DNA from: Desulfuromonadaceae bacterium
GTDB lineage: Bacteria; Desulfobacterota; Desulfuromonadia; Geobacterales; Pseudopelobacteraceae
Direction: 5' to 3'
DNA length: 64,000 bases
NCBI GenBank assembly: GCA_028687585.1
Contig: JAQTZV010000023.1
Location: 34,839-98,838, forward strand
In this document: piece after piece, positions 8,251 through 17,306 of the stretch
How the letters are laid out: the number at the start of each line of letters is the position of its first letter
Numbering within the stretch: the stretch's first letter is position 1
The notes under the pieces: generated by a model
Seen by the model: the letters and a program-made list of their open reading frames with translations, nothing else
Database searches by the model: none
Told to the model about the DNA's origin: nothing
Position numbers and translations under genes: made by a program

Positions 8251-9723
8251 TCAGCGCATGAGGGCGATAATTTTGTGTACCAGGTCATAAAGCATAGTAA
8301 ATCCGAATACTTCAAAAACAAGAACTGCCAGAATGACCAGAAAATACAACCCGCCGGCAGCATAGAGCTTCCGGTCCCGTCGGGTCTGCAGGGTATGCTG
8401 CTCAGGATCTTCGATGTGCGGAATGACTGCAAGGACCGGCAGACCGAACAGCCGGGCCATATCCACACTTTTTACCGTATCATCCATCTGATCCTTGAGA
8501 ATAACAAGCCCGAGCCCACCGCCAATACCGGCAAGAATACCGAGCAGAATAAGTCTTTTGCGATCCGGGCTGACCGGCATGATCGGCAGTACCGCAGGGT
8601 CAACGACTCTGAAAACGGTCGATTTATCCTGAACCTCCATCTGCTTGGAAACTTCGGACTGTCCCTGGCGAGCCAGCATCGACTCATAGAGACTTTTCTG
8701 CGACTGTTTCTCACGCTCCAGATTGTCAAGCTCTGCCCGTGCCGCCGGGATATTACGCAACAGACTGCGGTTTTTTTCTATGGTGGCGCGGAGGTTTGAC
8801 TCAGCCTGCCGTATTGCCCGCAGCTCAGAATTTAACCGGTCATATTCGGGTGAGTCGCTCGGGCGAACTGTTGTCGGCTTGGCATTCTTCTTCTGTTCTT
8901 CCACACCGTGAATTTCATCTTTTAAACGGATGATTTCAGGGTAGCTGTCGGTATATTGCAGCCGCAGTTCCTGCAGCCGTTTCTGCAGCGCTGGTAGATT
9001 CGACTGAGTGGTGTTCACCCTCCCCAGGCCGGCCAGGACAGTTTCAAGCTGAGCTTCTTTAATTTTGAGGTCATCTGCCCGCTGTTGGGAGTCATTGATA
9101 TCTTTCAGCAGATTACCCGTGTCCATCGTTGCGATAGATCCAGAACCGCGCTTGAAAGCGTTAACCTCGTCTTCCGTTTTTTGCAACTTGTCCCTGAAGG
9201 TCGTCAACTGCTCAGAGAGAAATTTTGTTGCTCCGTACGACTCTTCCCGCTTGCTGGAGGTGTTCTCGTCGATGTAGCGCCTGACCAGCGCATTGACGTA
9301 GTCACGAGCCAGTTTCGGGTTATTATCCTTAAATGAGACGACAAACAGACCCTCCCTGTCCTTGATCTTTATCTGGGTGTTTTTTTGCAGACTCAATATC
9401 AAGCTTTCCAGTTCGGCATTATCCCCTGTTTTCCTCAAATCCAGTTCATCAATAATTTTTGTTATCAGAGTTCTGCTGTTCAAGGCATACGTCAGCACCT
9501 TGATTTTATCTTCGGTAGAGGGGGTGAATGTGATCCCTTTCAACAACTCAGAGAGAACGCTTTTCTCCACAAAAACAGTACTTTTTGCTTCGTACTTGTT
9601 AGGAATAACATAGGCACCCGCCGTTACCAGCGTCATTATTATCAATGCAACGATAATGCATAGTTTTTTATCCCGTTTGATCAGGACAAGATATCGTTTG
9701 TAATCCATTTCGTTTGACGCCAT
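8251..9723 (-). CDS. Polysaccharide chain-length determinant (Wzz-like)
   Basis: A 490-residue inner-membrane co-polymerase that controls chain length and activates the neighbouring tyrosine kinase. It has an N-terminal membrane helix (about 21-41), a Wzz domain, and a long coiled-coil periplasmic region rich in Lys, Glu and Gln. A proline-rich segment (PAVLPIMPVSPDRKR) precedes the helix at about 393-413, and a further membrane helix lies at about 455-475. This is the exosortase-system chain-length family. Thirty-eight bases separate it from the kinase gene and 45 from the export gene, consistent with one transcript. Confidence 0.9.
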   Translation of the reverse strand: MASNEMDYKRYLVLIKRDKKLCIIVALIIMTLVTAGAYVIPNKYEAKSTVFVEKSVLSELLKGITFTPSTEDKIKVLTYALNSRTLITKIIDELDLRKTGDNAELESLILSLQKNTQIKIKDREGLFVVSFKDNNPKLARDYVNALVRRYIDENTSSKREESYGATKFLSEQLTTFRDKLQKTEDEVNAFKRGSGSIATMDTGNLLKDINDSQQRADDLKIKEAQLETVLAGLGRVNTTQSNLPALQKRLQELRLQYTDSYPEIIRLKDEIHGVEEQKKNAKPTTVRPSDSPEYDRLNSELRAIRQAESNLRATIEKNRSLLRNIPAARAELDNLEREKQSQKSLYESMLARQGQSEVSKQMEVQDKSTVFRVVDPAVLPIMPVSPDRKRLILLGILAGIGGGLGLVILKDQMDDTVKSVDMARLFGLPVLAVIPHIEDPEQHTLQTRRDRKLYAAGGLYFLVILAVLVFEVFGFTMLYDLVHKIIALMR

Positions 9724-9768
9724 CTATTTCTCCACTTTCAGTTATGCCAATTTCAAATCGACCTGGAA

Positions 9769-10566
9769 TCAGAACAGACTTTCCTTGACTATGATGTAAT
9801 CACCCGGCTTGAGCTTGACATTCTGGTCCATGTTGCCGCCCTGCATTATCTCTTTGGCCCGAACCGCTATTGAAATTTCTTTACCGGATTCTTTTCTGCG
9901 AATCTGGATATCATTAAGACTGGCAAACTTGGTAAAACCGCCTGCTTCGATAACCGCTTCCATAACGGTCATGCCATCACGGTATTCGATCGCTTTAGGA
10001 AGATTGACGGCGCCAAGCACATAGACATTCTTATCCATCAGCAGCGGCATAAAAAGAGAATCACCCGGCTCAAGCACGACATCATCGTCAGTTTCACCAC
10101 TGATAAACAGTTTATAGAAATCTTCCTTGATTTTTTTTCCGTTTCTCAGCAGATATGATTTTTTCAGGTCAGCGGTTTTTACTTCACTAACTGTGCAGAG
10201 AAATTGCAAAAGTGTTGTCCTTCGAGATAGATCGTACACTCCAGCCTTAACCCCTCCGCCGAAGATATAGATCTTGCTGTTGGTAATTTCCCTGACCGTA
10301 ACGGTTACAATAGGATTTTTTACCAGTTGTTTGAGTTTGACTGACAAAGAAGCCTGCAGTTCTGAGGGGGTCTGACCGCTGGCAGGGACATCGCCCAATC
10401 CCGGCACAGTTATTTTGCCATCCGGGCGAACTTTGACGGAAAACGTCAGTTCCTTGACACCCCAGACAGCGATATCAAGTCCGTCCCCCTCGCCAACAAC
10501 ATAGTCAGCGGCGGAAGCAGTAATTGGCATGAGCAGTAGAGCAATTGCTAAAAGTATTTGTTTCAT
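9769..10566 (-). CDS. Wza-like polysaccharide export protein
   Basis: A 265-residue periplasmic or outer-membrane export protein with a cleavable signal sequence (MKQILLAIALLLMPITASA). The poly-export domain begins at YVVGEGDGLDIAVWG and includes RPDGKITVPGLGDVPASG. Two SLBB-like beta-grasp units follow (around IYIFGGGVKAGVYDL and VYVLGAVNLPKAIEY). No lipobox is visible, which distinguishes it from classical lipidated Wza. It is the likely export conduit for the polymer. The ATG at 10566 was chosen over an in-frame start six codons upstream because it gives a clean signal peptide and follows AGGAAACAGG. Confidence 0.88.
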   Translation of the reverse strand: MKQILLAIALLLMPITASAADYVVGEGDGLDIAVWGVKELTFSVKVRPDGKITVPGLGDVPASGQTPSELQASLSVKLKQLVKNPIVTVTVREITNSKIYIFGGGVKAGVYDLSRRTTLLQFLCTVSEVKTADLKKSYLLRNGKKIKEDFYKLFISGETDDDVVLEPGDSLFMPLLMDKNVYVLGAVNLPKAIEYRDGMTVMEAVIEAGGFTKFASLNDIQIRRKESGKEISIAVRAKEIMQGGNMDQNVKLKPGDYIIVKESLF

Positions 10567-10631
10567 ATGCACCTGTTTCCTCATGGGAGAATGATGTATA
10601 AACTAACCTAAATCGGTACTGATAACCAGCG

Positions 10632-12023
10632 CTATCGCCCGCCAAAACCGAACAGAACAACTTTGATGGTTTCGAAAAAAATGAGCGTATCAAGAAAAGG
10701 TCCCATATTTTTAATGTAGTAAAGATCGTAGCGCAATTTTTCAACGGCATCTTCTACTGATGCGCCATAGGGATATCTGACCTGCGCCCATCCGGTCAAG
10801 CCGGGTTTGATGAAGTGGCGCTGTGAATAATAGGGAATGACCAGCTTCAGTTTCTCAACAAATTCGGGACGTTCCGGACGTGGCCCGACAAAGCTCATAC
10901 TTCCGGTCAACACATTAAAGAGCTGGGGAATTTCATCGATACGCGACCCCCGGAAAAACCGCCCGAGTTTCGTCACCCGGGGATCATTTTTTTCAGCCCA
11001 TACCGCTCCGGTTCCCTTTTCTGCATCCTGCCCCATCGTCCTGAATTTAACAAGCATGAAGCGTTTTTCCCAATTCCCCAGCCGCTCCTGTTTAAAAAAA
11101 ACCGGCCCGGGAGAATCAAGCTTGATTGCAGCGGCAACAAGCGGGAAAAACGGCAGCGTTATCAAGAGCCCTATGCAGGACAGGGCAATATCGATACCCC
11201 GCTTGAAGGCACTTAATATGGTTGTCCGATGAAAGCCGTCCGAGAAGATAAACCAGCTCGGTGTAATGGACTCCAACATCAGTTTGCTCTGAGCAGCTTC
11301 ATAAAAAGAGGGAGCATCCATAATTTTAATGCCGGTCAATTTGCAGGTAAGAACATCCCTGAGCGGAAAAACGCCCCTTCTTTCGGAGAGCGCCACCACA
11401 ATTATTTCCGTTTGAGCCTGCTGGGCAATATCCCGGAGATTATCACAATTCCCCAGAATTTCATCGCGAGGCACATCGTAAGGAGGATCATCCGTGCCGT
11501 TATCACAGGTTCCGGTATGACATGATGCATAGCCGACCAGAATAAAATTGCGCTTGTTTGAGGCGATTATAGAGCCAACCTCGGCAGCCAGGGGACCGGT
11601 CCCGAGCACCAGAACCTTCTGACAAAAATGGGAGCTGTTTTTACCCATCAGATAGAGGGCATGCCAGCAAAATTGAAGAAAGGCAAAACAACAGAGAGAC
11701 AGTATCAGGATGCCGCGCCCAAGCATGATCTCAGGTTCAAGGTAATACACCACCGAAAGCAGAGAGAACGCTGTCACCGTACCGAAGAGTATATTGACAA
11801 TTATTTCCCGCTTCCTGACGTTTTTACCGAGATCATAGACTTCCATCAGGTGTGAAGAGAAAAGCACAAGGACTACAAAAATGACTGCCGTGAAAATTGT
11901 ACTGAAATCGCCTATTTTTTGGCTGATCTCGGAATATCCAAGCCGCACTGCGGCCATGAGAAATAGAGAGCCTGCGGCAAGAATAGTATCAATAATTATC
12001 AAAATGGTCAGGTTAACCGTCAT
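10632..12023 (-). CDS. Undecaprenyl-phosphate sugar phosphotransferase (exosortase-system priming enzyme)
   Basis: A 463-residue priming glycosyltransferase. Four N-terminal membrane segments lie at about 1-120, a Rossmann-like central region starts at VLVLGTGPLAAEVGS, and the catalytic C-terminal bacterial sugar-transferase domain starts at KRGIDIALS and contains PGPVFFKQERLG, LVKFRTM, SRIDEIPQLFNVL and VGPRPERPEFV. It matches the TIGR03013-type transferases of PEP-CTERM loci. It should load the first sugar phosphate onto undecaprenyl phosphate. Its neighbours are the TPR lipoprotein upstream (11-base gap) and the export gene downstream. Confidence 0.92.
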   Translation of the reverse strand: MTVNLTILIIIDTILAAGSLFLMAAVRLGYSEISQKIGDFSTIFTAVIFVVLVLFSSHLMEVYDLGKNVRKREIIVNILFGTVTAFSLLSVVYYLEPEIMLGRGILILSLCCFAFLQFCWHALYLMGKNSSHFCQKVLVLGTGPLAAEVGSIIASNKRNFILVGYASCHTGTCDNGTDDPPYDVPRDEILGNCDNLRDIAQQAQTEIIVVALSERRGVFPLRDVLTCKLTGIKIMDAPSFYEAAQSKLMLESITPSWFIFSDGFHRTTILSAFKRGIDIALSCIGLLITLPFFPLVAAAIKLDSPGPVFFKQERLGNWEKRFMLVKFRTMGQDAEKGTGAVWAEKNDPRVTKLGRFFRGSRIDEIPQLFNVLTGSMSFVGPRPERPEFVEKLKLVIPYYSQRHFIKPGLTGWAQVRYPYGASVEDAVEKLRYDLYYIKNMGPFLDTLIFFETIKVVLFGFGGR

Positions 12024-12034
12024 ATTCCGCTCAA

Positions 12035-14680
12035 TTATTTTTTCAGTTCAGCAACTAACGATGCAGCTGTTTTGGCATCGTCAAACGGCCCGAGAGACTG
12101 GGCTGTCTGCAGCATTTTCAGGGCGTTGACCTTGTCTCCCGACTCTTTGTAGGCAAGGGCCAGATGAAATGCCACGGTAGGATTTTTTGGCAACAGGTTG
12201 ACCGCTTTTTCCAGAACTTTCTTGGCATCACCCGGACGGTTGTTTTTGAGCAGAGCATAGCCAAGCGTGTCCATCACTCCGGCGTTACCCGGCTCTTTCT
12301 TGAACGCTGATATTGCCAGCCGAAGTGCCTCTTCTTTGCTGCCGTACCCCGACGCATAGAGATACGCCAGATTATTCATCGCCGGAACGTAGCCATCAGC
12401 TTTTTCTATTACTGTCCGGTACTTGGCGATCGCTTCTTTCTTTTTCCCGGCTTGATCGAGAAGCGCTCCCTGGGCAAAGAGTGCCGGCACAAAATCCGGC
12501 TTTTTGCGGCAGGCATCCTCATACGCCGTCATGGCCTGAGCCGTATCTTTTGACGCCTCATACAGATTGCCCAGATAGACATACGCCTGAGCATTGGCGT
12601 TATCAACCTTGATACCGTTTTTCACTTCAGTGATGGCGCGAGCATACTCTTTCTTGCTTTCATAGATCGAGCCGAGAACCATGTAGCCCCGCGCTGAATT
12701 CGGATATTTATCAATAATTTTTCGGGCCTGCTCCAGCGCTTTATCGGTCTCCTTCATGGTGACATATGCGCCGATTTTCAGAGCCACACCGGCCTCAGGA
12801 TTGAGCGCTTCAACCGCTTCAAATGTACTGATCGCTTCCTTGTATTTTTTCTCGCTGACCTGTATTCGCCCCTTCATTTCAAGAACGGCGACATTTTTTG
12901 CATCAACTTTCAGCGCTTCATCAAGCACTTTGAGCGCTTCAGCGGCTTCCCGCTTTTTCAGGTGGTAGCCCGCCTTGGCCATAAAAGCAGCCGGCTGTTT
13001 TGTATCTGTGGCCTTCTGGTAGTACGAGAGCGCCTCGGCATCGGAACCCTTTAATTCATATAAAGCGGCAAGTCCAAGCATGGCGCGATAGTTCTGCGGG
13101 TCGTTTTGTAACAGTGACGTATATTCCCCAATCGCCTTGTCATATTTGCCGGTTGCGGCAAAGTAGGTCGCGAGGTTCTGATACGAGGCCGGAAAGGCCG
13201 GATCGACCACCTTGGCCTTCTGAATACTTTTAATGCCTTCCTCCTGTTTGTTCTGTGCGAAGTAAACAGCGGCAATACTGTTGAGCAGGAACGCATCACT
13301 CTTTTTGCCGGTCAAGCCGGCCTTAAGAACTGACAACGCCTTGTCGCTTTTTCCTGATTTAAGGTGGTAGGAAGCTAACAGCAGTCGGCTGTTGAGAGCA
13401 TCCGGGGCCGCCTGGACCGCGGAGGCAAGTTCCGTTTCACCTTCAGCGTTCTTCCCGCGGCTGAAATAGAAATAGCCTCTCTTCAGGTAGGCATCGACGA
13501 TCTTGGGATCTATTTTAGTTGCCTTGGTAAACTCGCGCATGCCGTCTTCAAACATGCCTTTGGCCATAAAGGCGTTACCGAGGAGATTATGGGCCACGGC
13601 ATCGTTGTCATCCTTTTGCAGCACCTTTTGAATTTCAGTTATCGCATCATCCACCCGCTTCTGGGCAAGGAGGATGGTACCGGTCATCAAACGCGCCTGA
13701 CGTGAGTCAGGAACATTATCAAGAATTTTGCGGAACTGGCTCAGGGCACTTTCGAGTTCACCGCGGTTGTAAAAGCAGAGACCAAGAAAATGGTACGCCT
13801 CAAGAGTCGGCGCTATTTTTATGGAGTTCTGTAAATTGGTCAGGGCATCGGCATAATTTTTCTTCTGATAGTTGACCAACCCCTTCAAACGGTGACCATC
13901 AGCGCGTTTCGGGTAACTGCTGAGCAAAACATCCGCCGTCTTGTCGGCTTTATCCAGTTCACCCTTTTCAATGTAAATAATTCCCGTTTTATAGGCAGCG
14001 AGGGTTTCGGCAGGATTGTTCGCCGTAATTGTGCGGTATAACTCAAGGGCTTTGTCGCGATTTCCGGCACGCGTTTCCATGGCAGCGAGCATGTAGAACG
14101 GGCGAGGATTTTTGGGATCGGTACGGACTAACTCCTCCAGGAGCTCTTTCGCTTTCAGTTCTTTACCTGCGGAGACATACACCGCGGCAAGCTCCAGTTT
14201 CGTTTTTGCCTGAGACGGGTCAGCCGCAGCAGCCTGCAGCAGATACCGTTCTGCATCGTCGTAGCGGCTGTTTATCGCACTGGACACCCCCAGGATTTCA
14301 AGACCTTCAACACTCCCGGGATGCTTGGCCAGATACTGTTCGCCCAGCTTGAACGCCTCATCTGCTTTTTTGGAAGCATTGTACAAACCGGCCAACTCCA
14401 GCAGGACGTCATCCCGCGATGGATTCAGCTTGAGGACTTTGTTGAATTCTTTTTCTGCCTGTTCCCTCTTTCCCAGTTTTGCATAGGCCTTCGCCAATTG
14501 AAACCGGGCATCAAGATGGTTTTCATCTTTCTCCAGGACATTTTTAAACAATACAACCGCGCCGTTCGGATTCGATGCGTTCATCTGCTTCAAGCCTTCG
14601 TCGTAAAGTTCAGCACTTGTCTTGCCACTACAGCCGGCACAAATACATATTACTATTATTAATAACCAATATTTCACCAT
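12035..14680 (-). CDS. prsT: TPR-repeat lipoprotein of exosortase system (PrsT type)
   Basis: An 881-residue lipoprotein with a signal peptide ending in a lipobox (ICICAGCSG, Cys at about 16), followed by more than twenty tetratricopeptide repeats covering the remainder. Length, lipobox and repeat content match the PrsT family that heads PEP-CTERM/exosortase exopolysaccharide operons. It probably scaffolds assembly at the periplasmic face of a membrane, by analogy with other TPR proteins of secretion systems. It is the first gene of the minus-strand operon, with GGGAGA upstream of the ATG and 267 bases of non-coding DNA before tRNA-Arg. Confidence 0.9.
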   Translation of the reverse strand: MVKYWLLIIVICICAGCSGKTSAELYDEGLKQMNASNPNGAVVLFKNVLEKDENHLDARFQLAKAYAKLGKREQAEKEFNKVLKLNPSRDDVLLELAGLYNASKKADEAFKLGEQYLAKHPGSVEGLEILGVSSAINSRYDDAERYLLQAAAADPSQAKTKLELAAVYVSAGKELKAKELLEELVRTDPKNPRPFYMLAAMETRAGNRDKALELYRTITANNPAETLAAYKTGIIYIEKGELDKADKTADVLLSSYPKRADGHRLKGLVNYQKKNYADALTNLQNSIKIAPTLEAYHFLGLCFYNRGELESALSQFRKILDNVPDSRQARLMTGTILLAQKRVDDAITEIQKVLQKDDNDAVAHNLLGNAFMAKGMFEDGMREFTKATKIDPKIVDAYLKRGYFYFSRGKNAEGETELASAVQAAPDALNSRLLLASYHLKSGKSDKALSVLKAGLTGKKSDAFLLNSIAAVYFAQNKQEEGIKSIQKAKVVDPAFPASYQNLATYFAATGKYDKAIGEYTSLLQNDPQNYRAMLGLAALYELKGSDAEALSYYQKATDTKQPAAFMAKAGYHLKKREAAEALKVLDEALKVDAKNVAVLEMKGRIQVSEKKYKEAISTFEAVEALNPEAGVALKIGAYVTMKETDKALEQARKIIDKYPNSARGYMVLGSIYESKKEYARAITEVKNGIKVDNANAQAYVYLGNLYEASKDTAQAMTAYEDACRKKPDFVPALFAQGALLDQAGKKKEAIAKYRTVIEKADGYVPAMNNLAYLYASGYGSKEEALRLAISAFKKEPGNAGVMDTLGYALLKNNRPGDAKKVLEKAVNLLPKNPTVAFHLALAYKESGDKVNALKMLQTAQSLGPFDDAKTAASLVAELKK

Positions 14681-14904
14681 TCTGTTCTCCCTTCAACATA
14701 CCGAGTGAGCTGATGTAATCAACTAATTTGATAAGTTGTTTGATAGTATGAATGCAACATTAGCGTTTTTTTGTTTGGCTCAATATACAACATAATCCAA
14801 TTTTGTAAAGTTATTATAGAACGTTGCGCCGGTGCATTTCACGCCGGTTCGCGCAACGGGTGCATTGATAAAAAACACTCGGCAGGTAACACACAGGTAA
14901 CATA
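14681..14904 (-). promoter_or_regulatory. AT-rich leader/promoter region of the exopolysaccharide operon
   Basis: This non-coding stretch upstream of the TPR lipoprotein gene must hold the main operon promoter. It contains a small dyad (AACTAATTTGATAAGTT) at about 14720-14736. A sigma-54 type GG/GC promoter, which controls some exosortase operons, was looked for and not found. A short direct repeat (CAGGTAACA, twice) lies at about 14883-14902. No further element can be supported. Confidence 0.35.
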
Positions 14905-14939
14905 CAAAAAAAGGACTTAGCCAAACTGGCCAAGTCCTT
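14905..14939 (-). terminator. Rho-independent terminator downstream of tRNA-Arg
   Basis: On the minus strand a 13-base near-perfect stem (AAGGACTTGGCCA with TGGCTAAGTCCTT, loop GTT) is followed by a run of T residues. It lies directly after the CCA end of tRNA-Arg and separates that transcript from the exopolysaccharide operon. Confidence 0.85.
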
Positions 14940-14947
14940 GATTTTTA

Positions 14948-15024
14948 TGGTGCGCCTGAGACGATTCGAACGTCCGACCTACGGATTCGTAGTCCGTTGC
15001 TCTATCCAGCTGAGCTACAAGCGC
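14948..15024 (-). tRNA. tRNA-Arg, anticodon ACG
   Basis: A 77-base cloverleaf on the minus strand. The acceptor stem GCGCTTG pairs with CAGGCGC, the D-arm reads TAGCTCAGCTGGATAGAGC, the anticodon loop is CTACGAA with anticodon ACG, and the T-arm contains GTTCGAATC. The 3' CCA is encoded. The A34 of ACG is normally deaminated to inosine to read CGU, CGC and CGA. Confidence 0.95.
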
Positions 15025-15191
15025 ATTAAGAGTCGATCTTATAGCGCACTGGACAGAATATATCAACTGTTTTTTGACGATGCCGCAGTATTCTGAACCT
15101 TGTGGCCGTATTATCTCTACCAAATCCTGCCGTTTTCAGCTATTGTCACCTGACCGATCATGCTGATTATTTTTAAAGGGTACTATCAAAG

Positions 15192-15509
15192 ATGGAACAC
15201 TTTGTTCTCGAAATCAACGAAGCTGATGTAAAGCGAGAGCGCGAAAAATCGCGGGAACTGCGCAAAAGCCGCTGGTGGCAAAATCGGCTGGCCCTTGGGC
15301 GATGCCACTTTTGCGAGGGGAGCTTTTCTCCGGAAGAGCTGACTATGGACCACCTCGTCCCGGTATCTCGAGGCGGTAAAGCGTCCCGCAATAATGTCGT
15401 TCCCGCCTGTAAAGAGTGTAACAGCCGCAAGAAGTATCTGCTTCCGATAGAGTGGGAAGAGTATTTAGCCAGGCAAGGGAGCCAATCAACGGAGTCTACG
15501 AGTGAGTGA
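15192..15509 (+). CDS. HNH endonuclease
   Basis: A 105-residue HNH-family nuclease. The core runs from CHFCEGSFSPEEL through the MDHLVPVSRGG catalytic-metal motif to NNVVPACKECNSRKK, with two CxxC pairs forming the structural zinc site. The basic N-terminal helix (VKREREKSRELRKSRWW) probably contacts DNA. The end overlaps the following HAD gene by eight bases, so both are probably translated from one message. The biological substrate is unknown; stand-alone HNH proteins of this size are widespread in the chromosomes of this group and need not be mobile. Confidence 0.88.
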   Translation: MEHFVLEINEADVKREREKSRELRKSRWWQNRLALGRCHFCEGSFSPEELTMDHLVPVSRGGKASRNNVVPACKECNSRKKYLLPIEWEEYLARQGSQSTESTSE

Positions 15510-16143
15510 ATTGAACAGTCGCTATAAAGTTGTCATCTATGACTGTGATGGCGTGATCCTTGATTCAATGGAATCCAACTATATTTTTTACAATCGCGTC
15601 ATGGAATTTCTGGGGAGGCCGGAGATTGATCGGAATAACAATGATGCCAAAAGGGTGCTTCACACCTATTCGTTCAACAATGTGATGGAGTATTTTTTTG
15701 AGGGTGACCTGCGGCGGGAAGACGCCTTCAAATTTGCCAAAACCATCCATTATCGTGACCTGATGCCGTATATGAAGATGGAAGACGGTTTTGTCGGTGC
15801 CCTTGACCGGTTAAAGGGGCACACCTCCCTGGCAATCTGCACTAATCGGGCGACATCAATGGAAATGATAATTGAGGATTTTGGCCTGGGCGGTTATTTC
15901 GAATATGTCATGACGGCTTCGCAGGTAATTCACCCAAAGCCTCATCCGGAACCGCTCCTGAAAGTATTGGCGTACTTTGGAGTTGCACCGGAGGAGGCTC
16001 TTTTTATCGGTGATGGTGAGGTTGACATGCAGGCCGCACTGAGCGCCGGTGTTCCGTTCATCTCCTACAAATCCAATCTGCCCGGTTTGGCTCGGATTGA
16101 GCACCATTCAGAGATAATTCAGCATGTGTTCTCACTGGTGTAA
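15502..16143 (+). CDS. HAD-superfamily hydrolase (phosphoglycolate phosphatase-like)
   Basis: A 213-residue HAD phosphatase with all four motifs: the nucleophile DCDGVILDS, the Thr motif ICTNRA, Lys in HPKPHPEPLL, and the acidic FIGDGEVDMQAA. The cap is the alpha-helical type of the Gph/beta-phosphoglucomutase subfamily. Substrate is uncertain; small phosphorylated metabolites such as 2-phosphoglycolate are plausible. The GTG start lies inside the end of the HNH gene, indicating translational coupling. Confidence 0.87.
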   Translation: MSELNSRYKVVIYDCDGVILDSMESNYIFYNRVMEFLGRPEIDRNNNDAKRVLHTYSFNNVMEYFFEGDLRREDAFKFAKTIHYRDLMPYMKMEDGFVGALDRLKGHTSLAICTNRATSMEMIIEDFGLGGYFEYVMTASQVIHPKPHPEPLLKVLAYFGVAPEEALFIGDGEVDMQAALSAGVPFISYKSNLPGLARIEHHSEIIQHVFSLV

Positions 16144-16152
16144 AAGAAGCCG

Positions 16153-16719
16153 TTACCGTACCAGCTTCGAAAGTTTTTTGAATTCGTCCGTACCGGCAAT
16201 CTTCAATAGTTGAAACAGGGCCGACTCCGTAGAGGTAGGTATCGCTCCGGCAAGGGTCATCGACTGGAGTGCGGTGTGCCAGTTCTGTTTACTGCGACTC
16301 ATAACGGCATCCTGTACGACGTGAACATTCAGCCCGGCTTCCCGAAGCTCGATCACTGTCTGCAGCACACAGACATGCGTTTCCATACCGGTGATTATTA
16401 CCTGACTCCTGCCGGTTACCTTGAGCGCTTCTATAAATTCCGGGCTGCCGCAACAGCTGAAAGCCATCTTCTCATAACAGGGAGCGCCCGCTGCTTTTTC
16501 CTTCAGTTCCGGCACTGTCGCTCCCAGTCCTTTCACATACTGCTCGGTCAGAATTACCGGAATATTCAATTCGACTGCGCTATCCAGAAGTATGCCGATA
16601 TTTTTCACACGGCTCTTCAGCACCGTTTGATCCATGGCAACGCACAGTTTTTCCTGCACATCGATTACCACCAGCACCGCCGTATCCCGTTCCAGAAAAA
16701 AACTCTCCTTGATTGACAT
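16153..16719 (-). CDS. Isochorismatase-family cysteine hydrolase
   Basis: A 188-residue hydrolase with the family triad: Asp in AVLVVIDVQEKL, a Lys in the ILTEQYVKGLG segment, and Cys in ITGMETHVCVLQT, where a cis-peptide precedes the Val-Cys. It resembles the YcaC/nicotinamidase-related group that hydrolyses amides, but the substrate cannot be assigned. The ATG at 16719 follows AGGGAGATACAAT and is preferred over an in-frame codon six positions upstream. It is convergent with the HAD gene, nine bases apart. Confidence 0.87.
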   Translation of the reverse strand: MSIKESFFLERDTAVLVVIDVQEKLCVAMDQTVLKSRVKNIGILLDSAVELNIPVILTEQYVKGLGATVPELKEKAAGAPCYEKMAFSCCGSPEFIEALKVTGRSQVIITGMETHVCVLQTVIELREAGLNVHVVQDAVMSRSKQNWHTALQSMTLAGAIPTSTESALFQLLKIAGTDEFKKLSKLVR

Positions 16720-16788
16720 ATTGTATCTCCCTTGCATTGACGTTGAATAGAGCAGGGCACTCCCGGAGAAGCGCCCTGATGTAACGTG

Positions 16789-17304
16789 CTACGACAGTGC
16801 TTTTGCAGCGGCAATAGCGGCAGCATAATCAGGCTCACCGGTAACTTCCGGCACAATCTGGATGTAGCGGATGATGTTGGCGGCATCAACGACAAACACC
16901 GCTCGTGTCAGCAGCAGCAATTCCTTTATCAGCACGCCGTAGCCGAGCCCGAAAGAACGTTCACGGTAGTCGGAAAGCGTGATCACCTTGTCAATTCCTG
17001 CAGCTCCGCACCAGCGTTTCTGGGCAAAGGGGAGGTCGAGGCTGATGGTCAGTACCACTGCATCTCCCGGCAATGACGCTGCTTCCTGATTGAAGCGGCG
17101 AGTCTCCGTATCACATACCGGAGTATCGAGGGAAGGTACCGCGCTGATGATTTTTATCTTCCCGGCGTAGCTTGCGAGTGACACGGCGGCCAGGCCATTA
17201 TCAACAACGCCAAAATCGGGAGCGGTGTCACCCACCCTGAGCTCCGGGCCCAGCAAAGTCATCGGATTTCCCTTAAACGTAATGATTCCTGTTTTTTCAC
17301 TCAT
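16789..17304 (-). CDS. tpx: Thiol peroxidase (atypical 2-Cys peroxiredoxin)
   Basis: A 171-residue Tpx that reduces hydrogen peroxide and alkyl hydroperoxides using thioredoxin. Peroxidatic Cys lies in [16 protein letters not shown], and the resolving Cys in AQKRWCGA, the two positions that define Tpx. The start [17 protein letters not shown] is diagnostic. The ATG at 17304 has AGGAGG upstream and begins two bases after the stop codon of the Nudix gene, so the pair is probably cotranscribed. Confidence 0.95.
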   Translation of the reverse strand: MSEKTGIITFKGNPMTLLGPELRVGDTAPDFGVVDNGLAAVSLASYAGKIKIISAVPSLDTPVCDTETRRFNQEAASLPGDAVVLTISLDLPFAQKRWCGAAGIDKVITLSDYRERSFGLGYGVLIKELLLLTRAVFVVDAANIIRYIQIVPEVTGEPDYAAAIAAAKALS

Positions 17305-17306
17305 GA

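Noticed and set aside
14681..14904. Cyclic di-GMP or other riboswitch upstream of the exopolysaccharide operon
   Set aside because: No conserved riboswitch core was recognisable, and only weak dyads are present.
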